A stretch of 64,000 bases of DNA from Sporopachydermia quercuum (lineage: Eukaryota > Ascomycota > Sporopachydermiomycetes > Sporopachydermiales > Sporopachydermiaceae). Below, in pieces: positions 23,981 to 34,233 of this stretch. Positions within the stretch are counted from its first letter, which is position 1; every line of letters begins with the position of its first letter. Both the position numbers and the translations under genes were made by a program. The notes beneath the pieces were generated by a model. It saw nothing but the letters and a program-made list of their open reading frames with translations, searched no databases and was not told where the DNA came from. The DNA is taken from assembly GCA_001599295.1 (NCBI GenBank), contig BCGN01000002.1, forward strand, positions 310,001 to 374,000, in the 5' to 3' direction.

Positions 23981-24705
23981 TTATTTGTCATTTAACAGCT
24001 TTTTCATCTGCTTATGAGCTTCGTGAGTTCTATTGAATACTATGCACAAATAAGGTTAGTAAATCTGCAGTTATATGCAGATTACTGCGTGGTCACACAT
24101 AAACCCAAACTTATTTATTGGAAGCATCAAGTCAAACAAAAGCAAATTGGAATACTCACAGTTCTTCTCATATTCATCCATAAAATAAACAAAAGACGCG
24201 TTTTGACTCTTGTTATAATTGGAATTATAGGCAAAATCAAAGATTTGAGCGGCACGGTCCCGTAGTGTATTACGTAACACTTGAGCGAACTCTTCATTGC
24301 CAAATAATAACAACCATCGTTCAGCTAGTTTATAATATACAGGAGATAAAGAATGCAAATCAACACTTATAGGAGAAGTTTTCAAGGAGTTGACAACTCT
24401 TGATGAGAAAGCGTAAGGCGACAGCATGGAGATAAACGCTGATGCAATTTCTTCTGTCATCCCACTGACGACTAGCACTTCCGAAAGCCATAATGGTAGA
24501 TCTACTTTAGATCCTTTAGCAATATCACCACCAAGATCATTTTCAAGGTAGTTTAGACCTGGAACGTCAAGTTCAAACACTGATGGAATTTTCTAAAACA
24601 AAACGCCTATTGTTAGTCAGGCACGTAGATAGTCGTAATAGAAGGTATGGTACATACTTCACCATCGGCTATAATATCGTCTAGATCATAGTAGCTGTTT
24701 GACAT
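23981..24705 (-). CDS. PSF3: GINS complex subunit Psf3
   Basis: Three exons on the minus strand, 24705-24658, 24592-24160 and 24039-23981, join in phase to 179 residues (yeast Psf3 has 194). Exon 1 encodes MSNSYYDLDDIIADGE; exon 2 begins KIPSVFELDVPGLNYLE and holds the family core SLKTSPISVDLHSLSPVYY. Exon 3 ends EAHKQMKKLLNDK. The introns are 65 and 120 bases, with donors GTATGT and GTGAGT and branch sites GACTAAC and TACTAAC. Psf3 is one of four GINS subunits. GINS joins Cdc45 and Mcm2-7 in the replicative CMG helicase in the nucleus. The short first exon before the conserved D-x-P-G-L segment was found by its match to the Psf3 N terminus. Confidence 0.94.
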
Positions 24706-26236
24706 GGTTTGAAAAGGCAGTTTATTAACGTTAAAAAAAAACTTAAGGGTTCAATTATGTTCAATTGTGGGAAATCTGATCACTTTTTGATAGACCAATT
24801 AACTCGTGATTGGTAAGAAAGAAGAAAAGAGCATTGATATGTTGATTGTAGTTGTTGGCTGAATGCAATGTAGGAATACTATGCATACATTATGCATAAA
24901 CACCGTAAGATAAGTATGCCCACTCCCCGTAGGAACGAATGATGAGGAGAGACGCAACGTATTGGGCTAGCTAAAATGTCATAATTATACATCAGAATGG
25001 ATGCTATTCACTGAATTGAAAATGAAAAAGAAACTTGACAACTGATTATAAACTTCTGATAATTGATAAGCACCACATACATTATTTTTACAATGTCAGG
25101 AGAATAACTAAACAGCATAAGTAAAGTCTTATTCGCATTTAAAGTTCTAGAGCAAGGTTCAGAAATCTGACACTACATGATTTATGCATACATATATTGA
25201 ACCGTTAGTTACTCACATACCAGTTCAAATACTATTTTCTACCCTCTTTCACCATTGAAATACCGCAAAATTTTCAATCACATATTGTTAACCTAACTAT
25301 AGAAAATTACATTTTAACATATACATTTAGAACCATGTTTATGTGGCTTTATTGCTTGCCAGTGATTCCTACCTCCAAATAGTCTCCAGAACCACCTAAA
25401 CATTGGGTCGTATAAACTTTACGTCTCCTTTTGGAGGATTTTTCTTTTAATTCCTGAACGAATATCTGCATAATCTCCGTAAAACCGGAAACAATAATTC
25501 AACTCATTTTACAAACCAATCTCGGTAACTTTCGTACCTTCTGCGGTGTGAACGAACAATAACAATTTATCGGTATAAGAACGGTTTTTAAAGCACTATC
25601 GGAACATCCGCCCTGAAGCAATCAATTAAAGTTTTGGGCTATTTCGGTTACCAAAATTTAAAAAACACTAAAATATCCTACGAAACTCTGTGTTTTCACC
25701 TCTTAAACTCACCCTTAACGTTGTGTTGTTTAAAGGGAGAGTAATCGGGACTGGTGATAATTACAGAACGGAACGAAACGCGGAGGGAACCCAAATTGAG
25801 GTTTTTCTGAGATACAAACAGGAGAAACGGATAGAATCGTAATACTTGGAGCAATAATATTGTTATACTTAAGTCCAAACCCAGTAATCATCCGAAATTG
25901 CTAAGGGAAACAGTTGTCTGCGTGAGCTTAACCTAACTTTCGGCTTAGTTCCTTCTTTTGGACATTTCAGACCTATTTTGGAACAACATAAACACTATTG
26001 TATATTTCAGGAAAGCTTTCTGCTTTTCGGAAGTCTTCGGCCTTATTCCGTCAAAAATCCTCGGCAATTGNCTTATTCAACCCTTTTTAGAATCACGAGC
26101 AAGTAGTCCCTTAGTACTCCCTAGTTACAACAAACAACGGAAACGGAACCTAGTTTAGATATTAGGGTTGTATTTCCCATTAAGGTAAAAGCCCCGTGTG
26201 TTTTTTAACCTAGTATCTGTTCTTTATACTTTAATA
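24706..26236. other. Divergent promoter region PSF3/SPT20
   Basis: 1.5 kb. The right half (from about 25400) is richer in CGGA/CCGG words than the left and resembles the adjacent SPT20 coding region in composition. Short frames at 25696-25878 (minus) and 25958-26158 (plus, with N at 26071) are not convincing genes. Confidence 0.5.
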
Positions 26237-28522
26237 ATGAACTACATACCGAGCAACTTCCCAGCAACAGATAGCGGGGATAATCAAGATCGGAAACGAT
26301 CCCGTGAAGATCCTGTGTCTTCCGCCGGTTCCGAATTATTGCGGCCACCTAATAAAATAACCATTCGGCTGAAACCGGATCCTGATTCGTCTTTTCCAAA
26401 CAGTCCAAACGGGATAGCTGGTCTACCGGTTAATCAAGTCAAACAGGGAAATCAGGTGAACCAAGTCAATCGGATATCTGGCGGAACAGTTAACGCGGCA
26501 ACTCACGTCAATAAAGAGAACCAAGTTAATTTGAGCTCCGCAAATGGTTCCGTAATTGGAACAGGATCTGGATCTGGATTTGAATCTGGCTCTAGTCTTA
26601 ATCATGGCGTACCATTACCAAACAGAATTAATTCAAATGAGAGAAAATCTTTATCTGGAAACGCAATAAACTCTGTTTCAAACTCAAGTCCTAATCCCGT
26701 CCTAAAAGCATCTGTCGGAGCTCAAAGAATACCCAAATTTTGCACCTCCGACGAAGACTTCTTCCTCAAATATGCAAATGCCCCTCCCTCTTTAGAGTTC
26801 CACATATATGAAAAACACTACCGGTTCGGCCGCCAAGAAGGGATAATACCCCGCAGTAATCCGATGATCAATCAGTTTCTAGAATATGTTGCGCGGGAGG
26901 AGATTCCGCCGTATATTTCCGAGATTCTTCGGGATTCTGGAATTCGGTATTATGAGGGGTGTTTATTNCTGCATTTGTACGATCATCGGAATACAAATGC
27001 CGGGTCTGAAAATGGGAATGGGCAGAAGCCAGGCAACCTTAATTCAGTTAACTCGGTTAACTCGATTAATGCTCCCAGTGCATCTATGAGCTCTGCTAAC
27101 AACTCCGTTAGCTCGGCTCAATCACCTAATCATGTAGTCAAATCGGCTAAAATGTTCAAAGTCATCCTTCATCCTACCGAATTGGAACAATGGTACGACA
27201 TAATTTCGCTTAGCGACCCTCTTCAGCACAGATTTACCGATGATTTTGCAACCTTTATAACGGCACAAATCACTAATATCACCAAAGTTAAGGTTAATAC
27301 GATTGTACCTTTGAATCCCTATACGGCAAGTACTTATATTCCATTACCCAAACAGGATACCGGACCTAGAAATAGTTCTAATCTTAAACCGGCTCCGAAA
27401 CCTAAGCCTAATACCAACCCTCATTCTCATGCCCATCGGCCCGAATGTCAAGTGAAACGGATAAGAGCCCTCCATGAAGATTTACCCCACAATTCCTCGG
27501 AATACGAAGATTTGATGCTTCTATTAGACGACTCGGCAAACGAACGCTCGGATCAATTGGTTCGGATAAGCTTTATTGAGCAATGGCGACGAAGACGAGA
27601 GAAAATGACGCAAATAGCGTTAGCGCATCAGATGAGCCGAACGCAAGCTGCACGAAAGAAACTTGGCGGGGCTGCAGCGTCATCCTCGGGTTCCGGATCT
27701 GAAATTATGCCTGATCAGCACACTCAAATACAATTGCAACAGCAGATGATGCAACAAGCTCGGCAGAACTTCTCGTTATCAATAAACTCGGTAGCAGCTG
27801 CGGTGGGTGGAAGCAGAAGCGGGGTGGGCGGGGTGAGTGGAAATGATAATAGTGGAGTAAATGGAAAAAGCGGGAGAGTTAACAGTACAAGTGGTAGCAA
27901 TAGCGGAAGCAATAATAATAATAATCTCAACTCAACCGGAATTGGAAACTCGGGCACGGCAAACCTCTCCGAATCGGGTGATATGACCGGGACAAGATCT
28001 CCTAGTATTGCCGGAAATGGCAACATGGCCGGTGGAATGGGGGCAGATTTATCGGAAAAGGAAAAGGAAACAGTGAAGGGTAAAGCTAAAAAGACAGTTA
28101 AGCGAGGGAAAAAAGCTGCTACAGGACCCACTGCTGCGGGTAAAGATGGAACTTTATCTGAAACCGTCGGGGCCGGAACTGCAGCTAAAACGAAACGGAA
28201 GACTAAAAAGCAGAAAGAAGCCGAAATTCGGAATAACTCGGGTAAAACTGTTGCAGGAAAGACTATTCCGGGTAAGACCGTTCCCGGGAAATCGTTACCA
28301 GGGAAGACAGTACCCAGGAAAACAATTCCTGGTGGGGTAAGCGGAGCTGGTATAGCAAAGGCTAAAAAGCCGAAGAAAGAGACAAAGAAACAACGGGAAG
28401 CTCGGTTGAAGAGCGAAGCCGAAGCCGCGGCTAATTTACGTAATGCGCAAGGAGGAATAAGTGGGGTGGCAGGGGTCAATACTCAATTCGGAATGCTAGA
28501 CGGAAGACTGAATGAGATATAA
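26237..28522 (+). CDS. SPT20: SAGA subunit Spt20 (Ada5)
   Basis: 761 residues from ATG 26237. The conserved Spt20 region is split in two: about 168-255 (FFLKYANAPPSLEFHIYEKH, then IPPYISEILRDSGIRYYEG) and about 306-345 (KVILHPTELEQWYDIISLSD). Around it lie Asn/Ser/Gly-rich, Gln-rich and Lys-rich low-complexity stretches, and a five-residue P/A-G-K-T-x repeat at nt 28241-28332. Spt20 is a structural subunit that holds the SAGA histone acetyltransferase and TBP-loading complex together. Codon choice here favours CGG, CCG and GGN more than in neighbouring genes. An N at 26968 hides one residue in the core. The frame stays open upstream to 26198, but there is no ATG there. Confidence 0.93.
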   Translation: MNYIPSNFPATDSGDNQDRKRSREDPVSSAGSELLRPPNKITIRLKPDPDSSFPNSPNGIAGLPVNQVKQGNQVNQVNRISGGTVNAATHVNKENQVNLSSANGSVIGTGSGSGFESGSSLNHGVPLPNRINSNERKSLSGNAINSVSNSSPNPVLKASVGAQRIPKFCTSDEDFFLKYANAPPSLEFHIYEKHYRFGRQEGIIPRSNPMINQFLEYVAREEIPPYISEILRDSGIRYYEGCLXLHLYDHRNTNAGSENGNGQKPGNLNSVNSVNSINAPSASMSSANNSVSSAQSPNHVVKSAKMFKVILHPTELEQWYDIISLSDPLQHRFTDDFATFITAQITNITKVKVNTIVPLNPYTASTYIPLPKQDTGPRNSSNLKPAPKPKPNTNPHSHAHRPECQVKRIRALHEDLPHNSSEYEDLMLLLDDSANERSDQLVRISFIEQWRRRREKMTQIALAHQMSRTQAARKKLGGAAASSSGSGSEIMPDQHTQIQLQQQMMQQARQNFSLSINSVAAAVGGSRSGVGGVSGNDNSGVNGKSGRVNSTSGSNSGSNNNNNLNSTGIGNSGTANLSESGDMTGTRSPSIAGNGNMAGGMGADLSEKEKETVKGKAKKTVKRGKKAATGPTAAGKDGTLSETVGAGTAAKTKRKTKKQKEAEIRNNSGKTVAGKTIPGKTVPGKSLPGKTVPRKTIPGGVSGAGIAKAKKPKKETKKQREARLKSEAEAAANLRNAQGGISGVAGVNTQFGMLDGRLNEI
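28241..28332 (+). repeat. 15-bp coding repeats in SPT20
   Basis: About six consecutive five-codon units reading G-K-T-V/I-P/A with small changes (GKTVAGKTIPGKTVPGK and onward). The DNA units differ at third positions, so the array is old or held by selection on the basic protein tail rather than freshly expanded. Confidence 0.8.
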
Positions 28523-29574
28523 AATGGGGGATAGCATAATAAAATTTGAACCTAGAACCTATTTGGTTAATGTTTTGTATCTTCAACTTTAACTGGATAA
28601 TAATAAGATGTACCGGTTTGGAAAACTGGAATCAACTCAAGTACACGAGAATACAGATTCAGAGAATAATACATCCAAACTTCACATACGAATTTTCCAT
28701 TTGGAAGTATCGGAACACCGGAAAACTTCTCTTTCCGATCCAAGATTCTTACCGCCTTTCTCTGGTGTGGGAAAAGATGGTTTTCACTACTGGAAATGTC
28801 ACCAATACATGCATAATGCTATCGCCACAACCATTGTCAAATACACGATGCTAGACATAACAAGCTCCTTCCGACTATCCTGTAGATTAAATTAAACATA
28901 CGTCATAATCACATCAACAATGAATAATAAGATCAATGATATACTATTTTCATTACTTAATGATAAGAGATGTTGCTCAATTTGTTACTTCTCCAGATCA
29001 TTAAATGTACTCATCAATTCTCCGTTCGGAGCCACAGTCAAATCCTCTACTGCATATGCATATCATCAATGTTTACTACTGCTAGAGGAGCTCTTGTTAC
29101 GTTAACAGCCATTGGTTATTGATCTTGAAAACCCCATCATGGGATTCGATCAGATAATAGTGTTTGGCAGGGTGGTTATTTTGGGAGGAGGGTTAGATTA
29201 CTTATTGGGCCATTCATTGGATCAAGATTATTCAATTTAAAGTATAAGACCAGCTTACGTCAATTTAAGGTGAGACATGAGTTGTCTTTACAGAAATTCA
29301 AGAGTCATCGAGTAAACCCGTCATCACAGTCATTTTCCAACACAGTGATTGATTATTATGGGGAGAGATTTTACTCTCTCAAGCAATACAAGCAGTGGTT
29401 GAGAGACTGTAATGCGTATAGAAGAAAAACCAAGGAGTTTTTCTGAACTTCGAGCATGAGCGTGAAAGGAGTGGGTACCTTTGTAAATATATAAAGGAAT
29501 AAAATTAGCTGAACGAACGCGAAGCATAATTTCGTTAGGTGGTCAGGAACTGTTCTAGGAGCATATACAAACAC
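28523..29574. other. Intergenic stretch with decayed-looking coding fragments
   Basis: Downstream of SPT20. Several plus-strand frames (28608-28895; 28920-29105; about 29130-29447) have protein-like stretches, such as VRLLIGPFIGSRLF followed by LKQYKQWLRDCN, but each is short, lacks a sensible start, and matches no family I recognise. They directly precede an aminotransferase remnant and may be parts of the same decaying neighbourhood. I cannot assign them. Confidence 0.3.
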
Positions 29575-29998
29575 TTCCACTCGTTTAACTGTTATGCCCT
29601 GAAGATCCAAGAGAGAATCAAAAGATTGGAATTGAACAAGAACATCTTCGACATAGGTAACTACATGGAAGCAAAATTCAAGACTTATTTGTTACCCCAC
29701 AATCAAATCACCGCGGATGTTAGAGGTATTAGAGGATTCTGGTCCAGTGAGTTTACTGAATCCAAGGAAACGTTAGCCCCTTTTGATCCTAAGATCAAGG
29801 TTGCTTTGAGAGTTCAGAAAAAGTGTGCTGTCAAAGGGTTGACGCTTATGGCTGATAGCTGATGTACGGGAGAAAAGGTGATCACATCTTATTGGCACCG
29901 TCGTTCATCATTACCAAAGAAGATGTGGATAAGCCATTGCCACCAAGACCATTGATCAGATTACTGGAGATTTAATTGCTGAGGGTCTTTTATGATAA
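29575..29998 (+). pseudogene. Remnant of a class III (PLP-dependent) aminotransferase, C-terminal part
   Basis: The plus strand shows a series of motifs from the C-terminal third of class III aminotransferases in the right order: FNCYALKIQERIKRLELN (the usual helix after the active-site region), ADVRGIRGFWSSEFTESKE (family VRG-x-G-x-x-x-x-x-E-F), VALRVQKKCAVKGLTLMAD, then GDHILLAPSFIITKEDVD (family GDH-x-x-x-AP-P/S-F-x-I-T), and finally IDQITGDLIAEGLL. The last blocks lie in different frames from the first, with at least two frame changes in about 150 bases. The large N-terminal part with the PLP lysine was not found. I read this as a decayed, 5'-truncated host gene. The substrate of the ancestor cannot be told. 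Confidence 0.75.
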
Positions 29999-31301
29999 AT
30001 GTTATTTACATGAAATTAACGTTATACTAATGGTCTTATTACCTAGGGTTTGTATTGAATAAACTCCCTGTTATATTTGCCAAGTGTTACTGTCTCCTGA
30101 GTTTCTTCTCCTGAGTTTTTTCCTTTTGGTCAGCCAGCACTTCCGTTCGGTTACACGCACGGTTTGGAATGGAAAACCAACAATAAAGCATCTCTCAATT
30201 CGTCTTCATTTAACATTTGTTGTAATTCTTCTGTGGTTTCAGCAATTCTATCTCTATCGTTAGAATCGATCATGAAATCAATGCACTGAGTGTTTGGCAG
30301 TAGTACCTCCATAAAGATCTAATTTTATCTTGTCTACCGACACCCAAACAGTGAAGGAGATCTTGTAAATTTTCTTTTTTATGATTTGTTTATACGATAA
30401 TTTTTAATGCAAAAGAAAAAAAAAAAAGAAAAAAAACAGAAAAGCACACAGAAAGCGATCCAACTAATGTTCCATCAATTCGCTTGTATAAAATTTTGTT
30501 ACTTAAACCAACCATAATTCTTGATTACAATCAATCGATTGTAACGTCAAAATCGATTAGTGAATCAACAAGAAGAAGAAAATTACCAAATGAGTGTTGT
30601 TATTTTACCAGTGACCAAAATAATTGTTTCAGAAAATCCGAATTTGGCTTGGTCATGATTTTGGTTAGTTTTTGCTCCAGGGAAACGAAGCTATGTATAC
30701 GATTTCTGCGACGCCACATAGCGACAAGAATAGGGGAGAGAATTATATGAAATAAGAGCAAAATATGGAGACAAAAGGGAAATAGAGAGAAAGGAAACGA
30801 GATAAAGAAATTAGAGAAGTAGAGACTAAAAAGGTTGATTGTCAGTAAGCCTGGATAGGGATAGTAATTAAGTTGTATTGTTGGGAGTTTGAAATAAGTA
30901 GTTTCAGGTGTACTTAGAATGAAGAAGTGTATGAACTGATTGACAAGTGAATGATTATATAATTGTTAGAATTATTGTAGGAGTGCCTAGAATGTTTTAG
31001 TAAGTGCTTAAAACGAGTATATAATAAATGAGTATAATTGTTACAATCCTGCAGCATCGTTTGTTAAGGTAATACTTTGCGCATTCCATATGAAGACCCT
31101 TCAATGGTCGATATTGCCGATGAGTTAGACATTTATATCCATGGAATTACATTACGTGCAATTAAGCTATATGTAATTGGGTTGTATGAACGTTACTTAT
31201 AGGGACTCCGCCGCTTAATTGTGGGAACCTGGAACAGCCCTAAAAAAAATAAGGAAGCACGATCAGCAGCAGCAAACCAGACGAGTAGTAGGAAAATAAG
31301 C
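29999..31301. other. Intergenic region before the secreted repeat protein
   Basis: 1.3 kb with an A-rich tract at about 30411-30437 and an unassigned frame at 30484-30750. No gene or RNA is supported. Confidence 0.5.
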
Positions 31302-31390
31302 TACTGTAATTTAGATGCGAAGGTTTTCTTCGATCTTGGCGCCAAGATCGAAGAAAACCTTCGCGTCTAAATATGGACCTAATTACAGTA
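31302..31390. repeat. Large near-perfect palindrome in a promoter
   Basis: Two arms of 32 bases meet without a spacer at 31340/31341 (31309-31340 and 31341-31372) and differ at a single position pair (31316/31365). A further matching ten bases lies outside on each side (31302-31311 and 31381-31390). On the right, an extra short segment separates them from the core. The right end touches a TATA-like TATATAAG at 31389-31396. I cannot tell whether it is a regulatory palindrome, a folded RNA or the scar of an inverted duplication. Confidence 0.9.
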
Positions 31391-31396
31391 TATAAG
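31389..31396 (+). promoter_or_regulatory. TATA-box candidate of the secreted repeat protein gene
   Basis: TATATAAG, 93 bases upstream of the ATG at 31489 and immediately right of the palindrome. Spacing suits a yeast TATA element. Confidence 0.5.
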
Positions 31397-31488
31397 CACA
31401 GTGCGAGAAGCTCCCGTGGAACTTTCTCATACTTTCTCGTTCTCTCATGCCTGTCTCTTATAGTCATTCTCATTCTCTAATTTTCAAG

Positions 31489-32565
31489 ATGAAGCACCTT
31501 ATTTTCCTACTACTCGTCTGGTTTGCTGCTGCTGCTGCTGCTGCTGCTGATTATGCTCCGTACAGAGGTCCGAAAGTATGGTCAGGAGCATCGTGTACTA
31601 CTGATGCAAGTGTGTTCCAAACGCTCAAAGTACATTATTATGACACAGGTGGCGACGCAGACGTGGGAAACATCATGAGCGAGGACCACCCTGTGGGTAA
31701 TACCATTCTCAAGCAGGTCAAATCTTGGGGTGGTTTCAATGGTAGGTGTGGTCAATTCATAGGGTGGTCTGACATCGAAGACCAGGAAGGGTATAGATGG
31801 TTTGTGCATATTCGACAGGGATATCAGTACCTCGATTCTTTCGATGACCCTGACGAACAGTGCTACTTTGACAACTACTTCTGCGACAACCTTGGTGCGC
31901 TGCAAGTGTTCGGTGTCATCCGAGAATACAACATAGTGGGTGCTTGTGTGCAATTGCACATCAACCACCAGACCACCAATTTCTTCTTTGCTAGAAAAGA
32001 TGCTTATGAGGATGCCAAAAATGATCTTTACATTCGTACTGAAAACTGGGATTTAACTAGAGCCAGTGGGTATGACTGTCGGAATGCTATTGCTTTAGCC
32101 GGAGTGCCTCTCGTTAACTTACCCAGTGAAAACGGCGGTGTCCAGCCCTTCACCGTCAATCTCGGGGACTCCCCATCGCTGACAGATGGATCGGGTATTC
32201 CCTCCATATCAGATTCTCTCTCTACCAGCTACATAGATGAAGCTAGTGAATCTACCACCAGTTACATAGATGAAGCTAGTGAATCTACCACCAGTTATAT
32301 AGATGAAGCTAGTGAATCTACCACCAGTTACATAGATGAAGCTAGTGAATCTACCACCAGTTAAATAGATGAAGCTAGTGAATCTACCACCAGTTACATA
32401 GATGAAGCTAGTGAATCTACCACCAGTTACATAGATGAAGCTAGTGAATCTACCACCAGTTACATATATGAAGCTACTGAACCTAGCGGTAATGAAGCTG
32501 GTGAACTTGTTTCCTTATCCAAGTGGTTACAGCTTTTTGCTTGTATAATGAGCTTGGTAATCTAA
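31489..32565 (+). CDS. Putative secreted protein with 11-residue repeats, interrupted by a stop codon
   Basis: No family recognised. From ATG 31489 the protein starts with a signal peptide (MKHLIFLLLVWF and an Ala run coded by GCT/GCA-like triplets). A globular region of about 200 residues follows, with six or more Cys and motifs such as WGGFNGRCGQFIGWSD. Then come repeats of SYIDEASESTT. An in-frame TAA at 32362-32364 in the fifth repeat stops the frame at 291 residues. The same frame then continues through three more repeats to a hydrophobic end (SKWLQLFACIMSLVI) and a TAA at 32563-32565, which looks like a GPI-anchor signal. So the full-length form (358 codons) looks like a GPI-anchored surface protein, and the allele here would release a secreted form without anchor, or is a sequencing error. 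An ATG at 31447 in the same frame would bury the signal peptide and is less likely. Confidence 0.75.
32227..32490 (+). repeat. Eight 33-bp tandem coding repeats
   Basis: Eight units of 33 bases encoding SYIDEASESTT. The first seven are nearly identical in DNA sequence and the eighth is diverged. Unit five carries TAA in place of TAC. Near identity at third codon positions points to recent expansion or homogenisation. Confidence 0.95.
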
Positions 32566-34233
32566 GATAAGCTGGCTGCAAAAAAAAAAAAAAAATTAAA
32601 GGGAGATTTCTCACTATTGCTCTATAACCCTCTATGCTTATTTGATCCTATCCTTTTCAGCATTATTATTCGCACTACTGCTAGAATAAGCGTGTGGCAA
32701 GACCACTACTTTCGGTTTGAGTAGAATGTAAGCTTGAATCGGCTGAGCTGGTACAGGTTGAACTGAACTGAGTTGTTTCGAAGGTATGAACTGTTGAGCA
32801 AGGAATTCAGCTTGAGGGATAATTAGGNTTTTGAGTCTTCGTGGAATAGCTGGTTTGCAGTTTAGTAGCAACCATACTACTGTGGTTCCTACCCGCCTGC
32901 CCACCAGAAGACTCAAATCCAAACTTCGTAGGTTAGAGCAGAGCTGTTAGAACAGTGATATAGGTGGTAAGAAGAGCCGGTTTGTCACCGGTAAACGGTC
33001 ATCTAAGCTGAAGATCCAATTTGCTATTGGTATGAATGAAATGAACATATATTATATTCCATTCGGTATTGATGAAAATTTCAGTGAAAGCAGCAATTCT
33101 ATTTCAAGTAATCTTTTTTTTTTTTGAATAAATCTATGAGCATAAAAATTAATAAGAGATGGTGTATGATGTAAAACAGTTCATGGGAGAGCATTCGTCA
33201 AAAGTTCCAATATGGTGCTTTCTTTGCGGAGAGATCTAAGTGAACTGATACTTCAAATACAGCTTGTTTGTATTTCACTAGATTTTTCAGTCACCATTGT
33301 ACTAAAATGGGATAATCTGAAGAATAACTAACTGTAAACAACTTCTTTTTGGTTTAGCGTCCTCTGGTAGTTGAAACTGCAAGAACTGAAGGAGTACAGT
33401 TACCCCCATTACTCAAATGATCGGGTCCACAATATACCTCCCAAGTGTATAGTATCTTTGTTTTTGTTATCGGCTCAACTACATCGAGCCAGAATTTAGG
33501 CTGCGAAAATGGTTCCCAAACAAAAATTATACCGAATAGAGGTGGTATAACTGCAGGGATCACAGCTTCAGAAAGTATAGATCACCCCAAAAATATTAAG
33601 GAAAAGCATGGTAATCAATTGCTAGCAAAGAAATCTATAATAACCAGTACCAGGATAATAGTTAGAACAGTTGTGAAGTTTAAAACTTGGTGAGAATTGC
33701 AAGATAACCTTGTAACTGCCAGCTTGTTCTCTCGGACAAGTTTTGGCATGTGAAACAACAATCGAGTATATACCCCTTTAGTTTTGCTGATTCATCCTTT
33801 ACTGAACATTCACTAATGCTTGAAAACGATAGACTCTGTTCAAGACTTTGTATGCTGTACGCAGGTGATCAGAATTCTTACTGTACTCACCTTATTATCT
33901 TTTTGATAGCTTTATAACATAAAACTTCTGCATGAAAAAAAGATCACCAATAAACCAGCTAAAATAAAGGACCCTCTCTCATTCGAAAGCTACCTTCCAC
34001 CTTATATCCTTTCTTCATTTCTATGTTGCCGATTTCCGACCACAACAGCAGTTCAAAAGTGTTCATGTACCCTCAATTTACATGAATCTTATCTAGCATA
34101 ACATTTTCCTACTCCATTCGGTGAAACGCTCACAAAAATATATAAATAAATCCCAATCATACCTTGTAGATATACATTAAGTACCGTCGAACACATTCTT
34201 TCTTAGTTTACTATATTTAATCAACATTCACTC
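32566..34233. other. Intergenic region with unassigned minus-strand frames
   Basis: A run of 16 A begins at 32580, 14 bases after the last stop of the repeat gene. Two minus-strand frames, 32922-32638 (N at 32828) and 33563-33354, contain protein-like stretches (for example KPKVVVLPHAY and ILYTWEVYCGPDHLSNGG) but have no ATG start and match nothing I know. They may be exons or remnants of one gene. The rest shows nothing. Confidence 0.35.

Noticed and set aside
27724-28479. Hydrophobic minus-strand frame of 251 codons
   Set aside because: Shadow of the Gly/Lys/Thr-rich tail of SPT20.
31489-31548. Ala run at the start of the repeat protein taken as a simple microsatellite only
   Set aside because: It lies inside a clear signal peptide and keeps the frame, so it is part of the gene.
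32227-32490. Regular 33-bp repeats considered as a CRISPR array
   Set aside because: Units are contiguous without spacers, in frame and protein-coding, in a eukaryotic setting.
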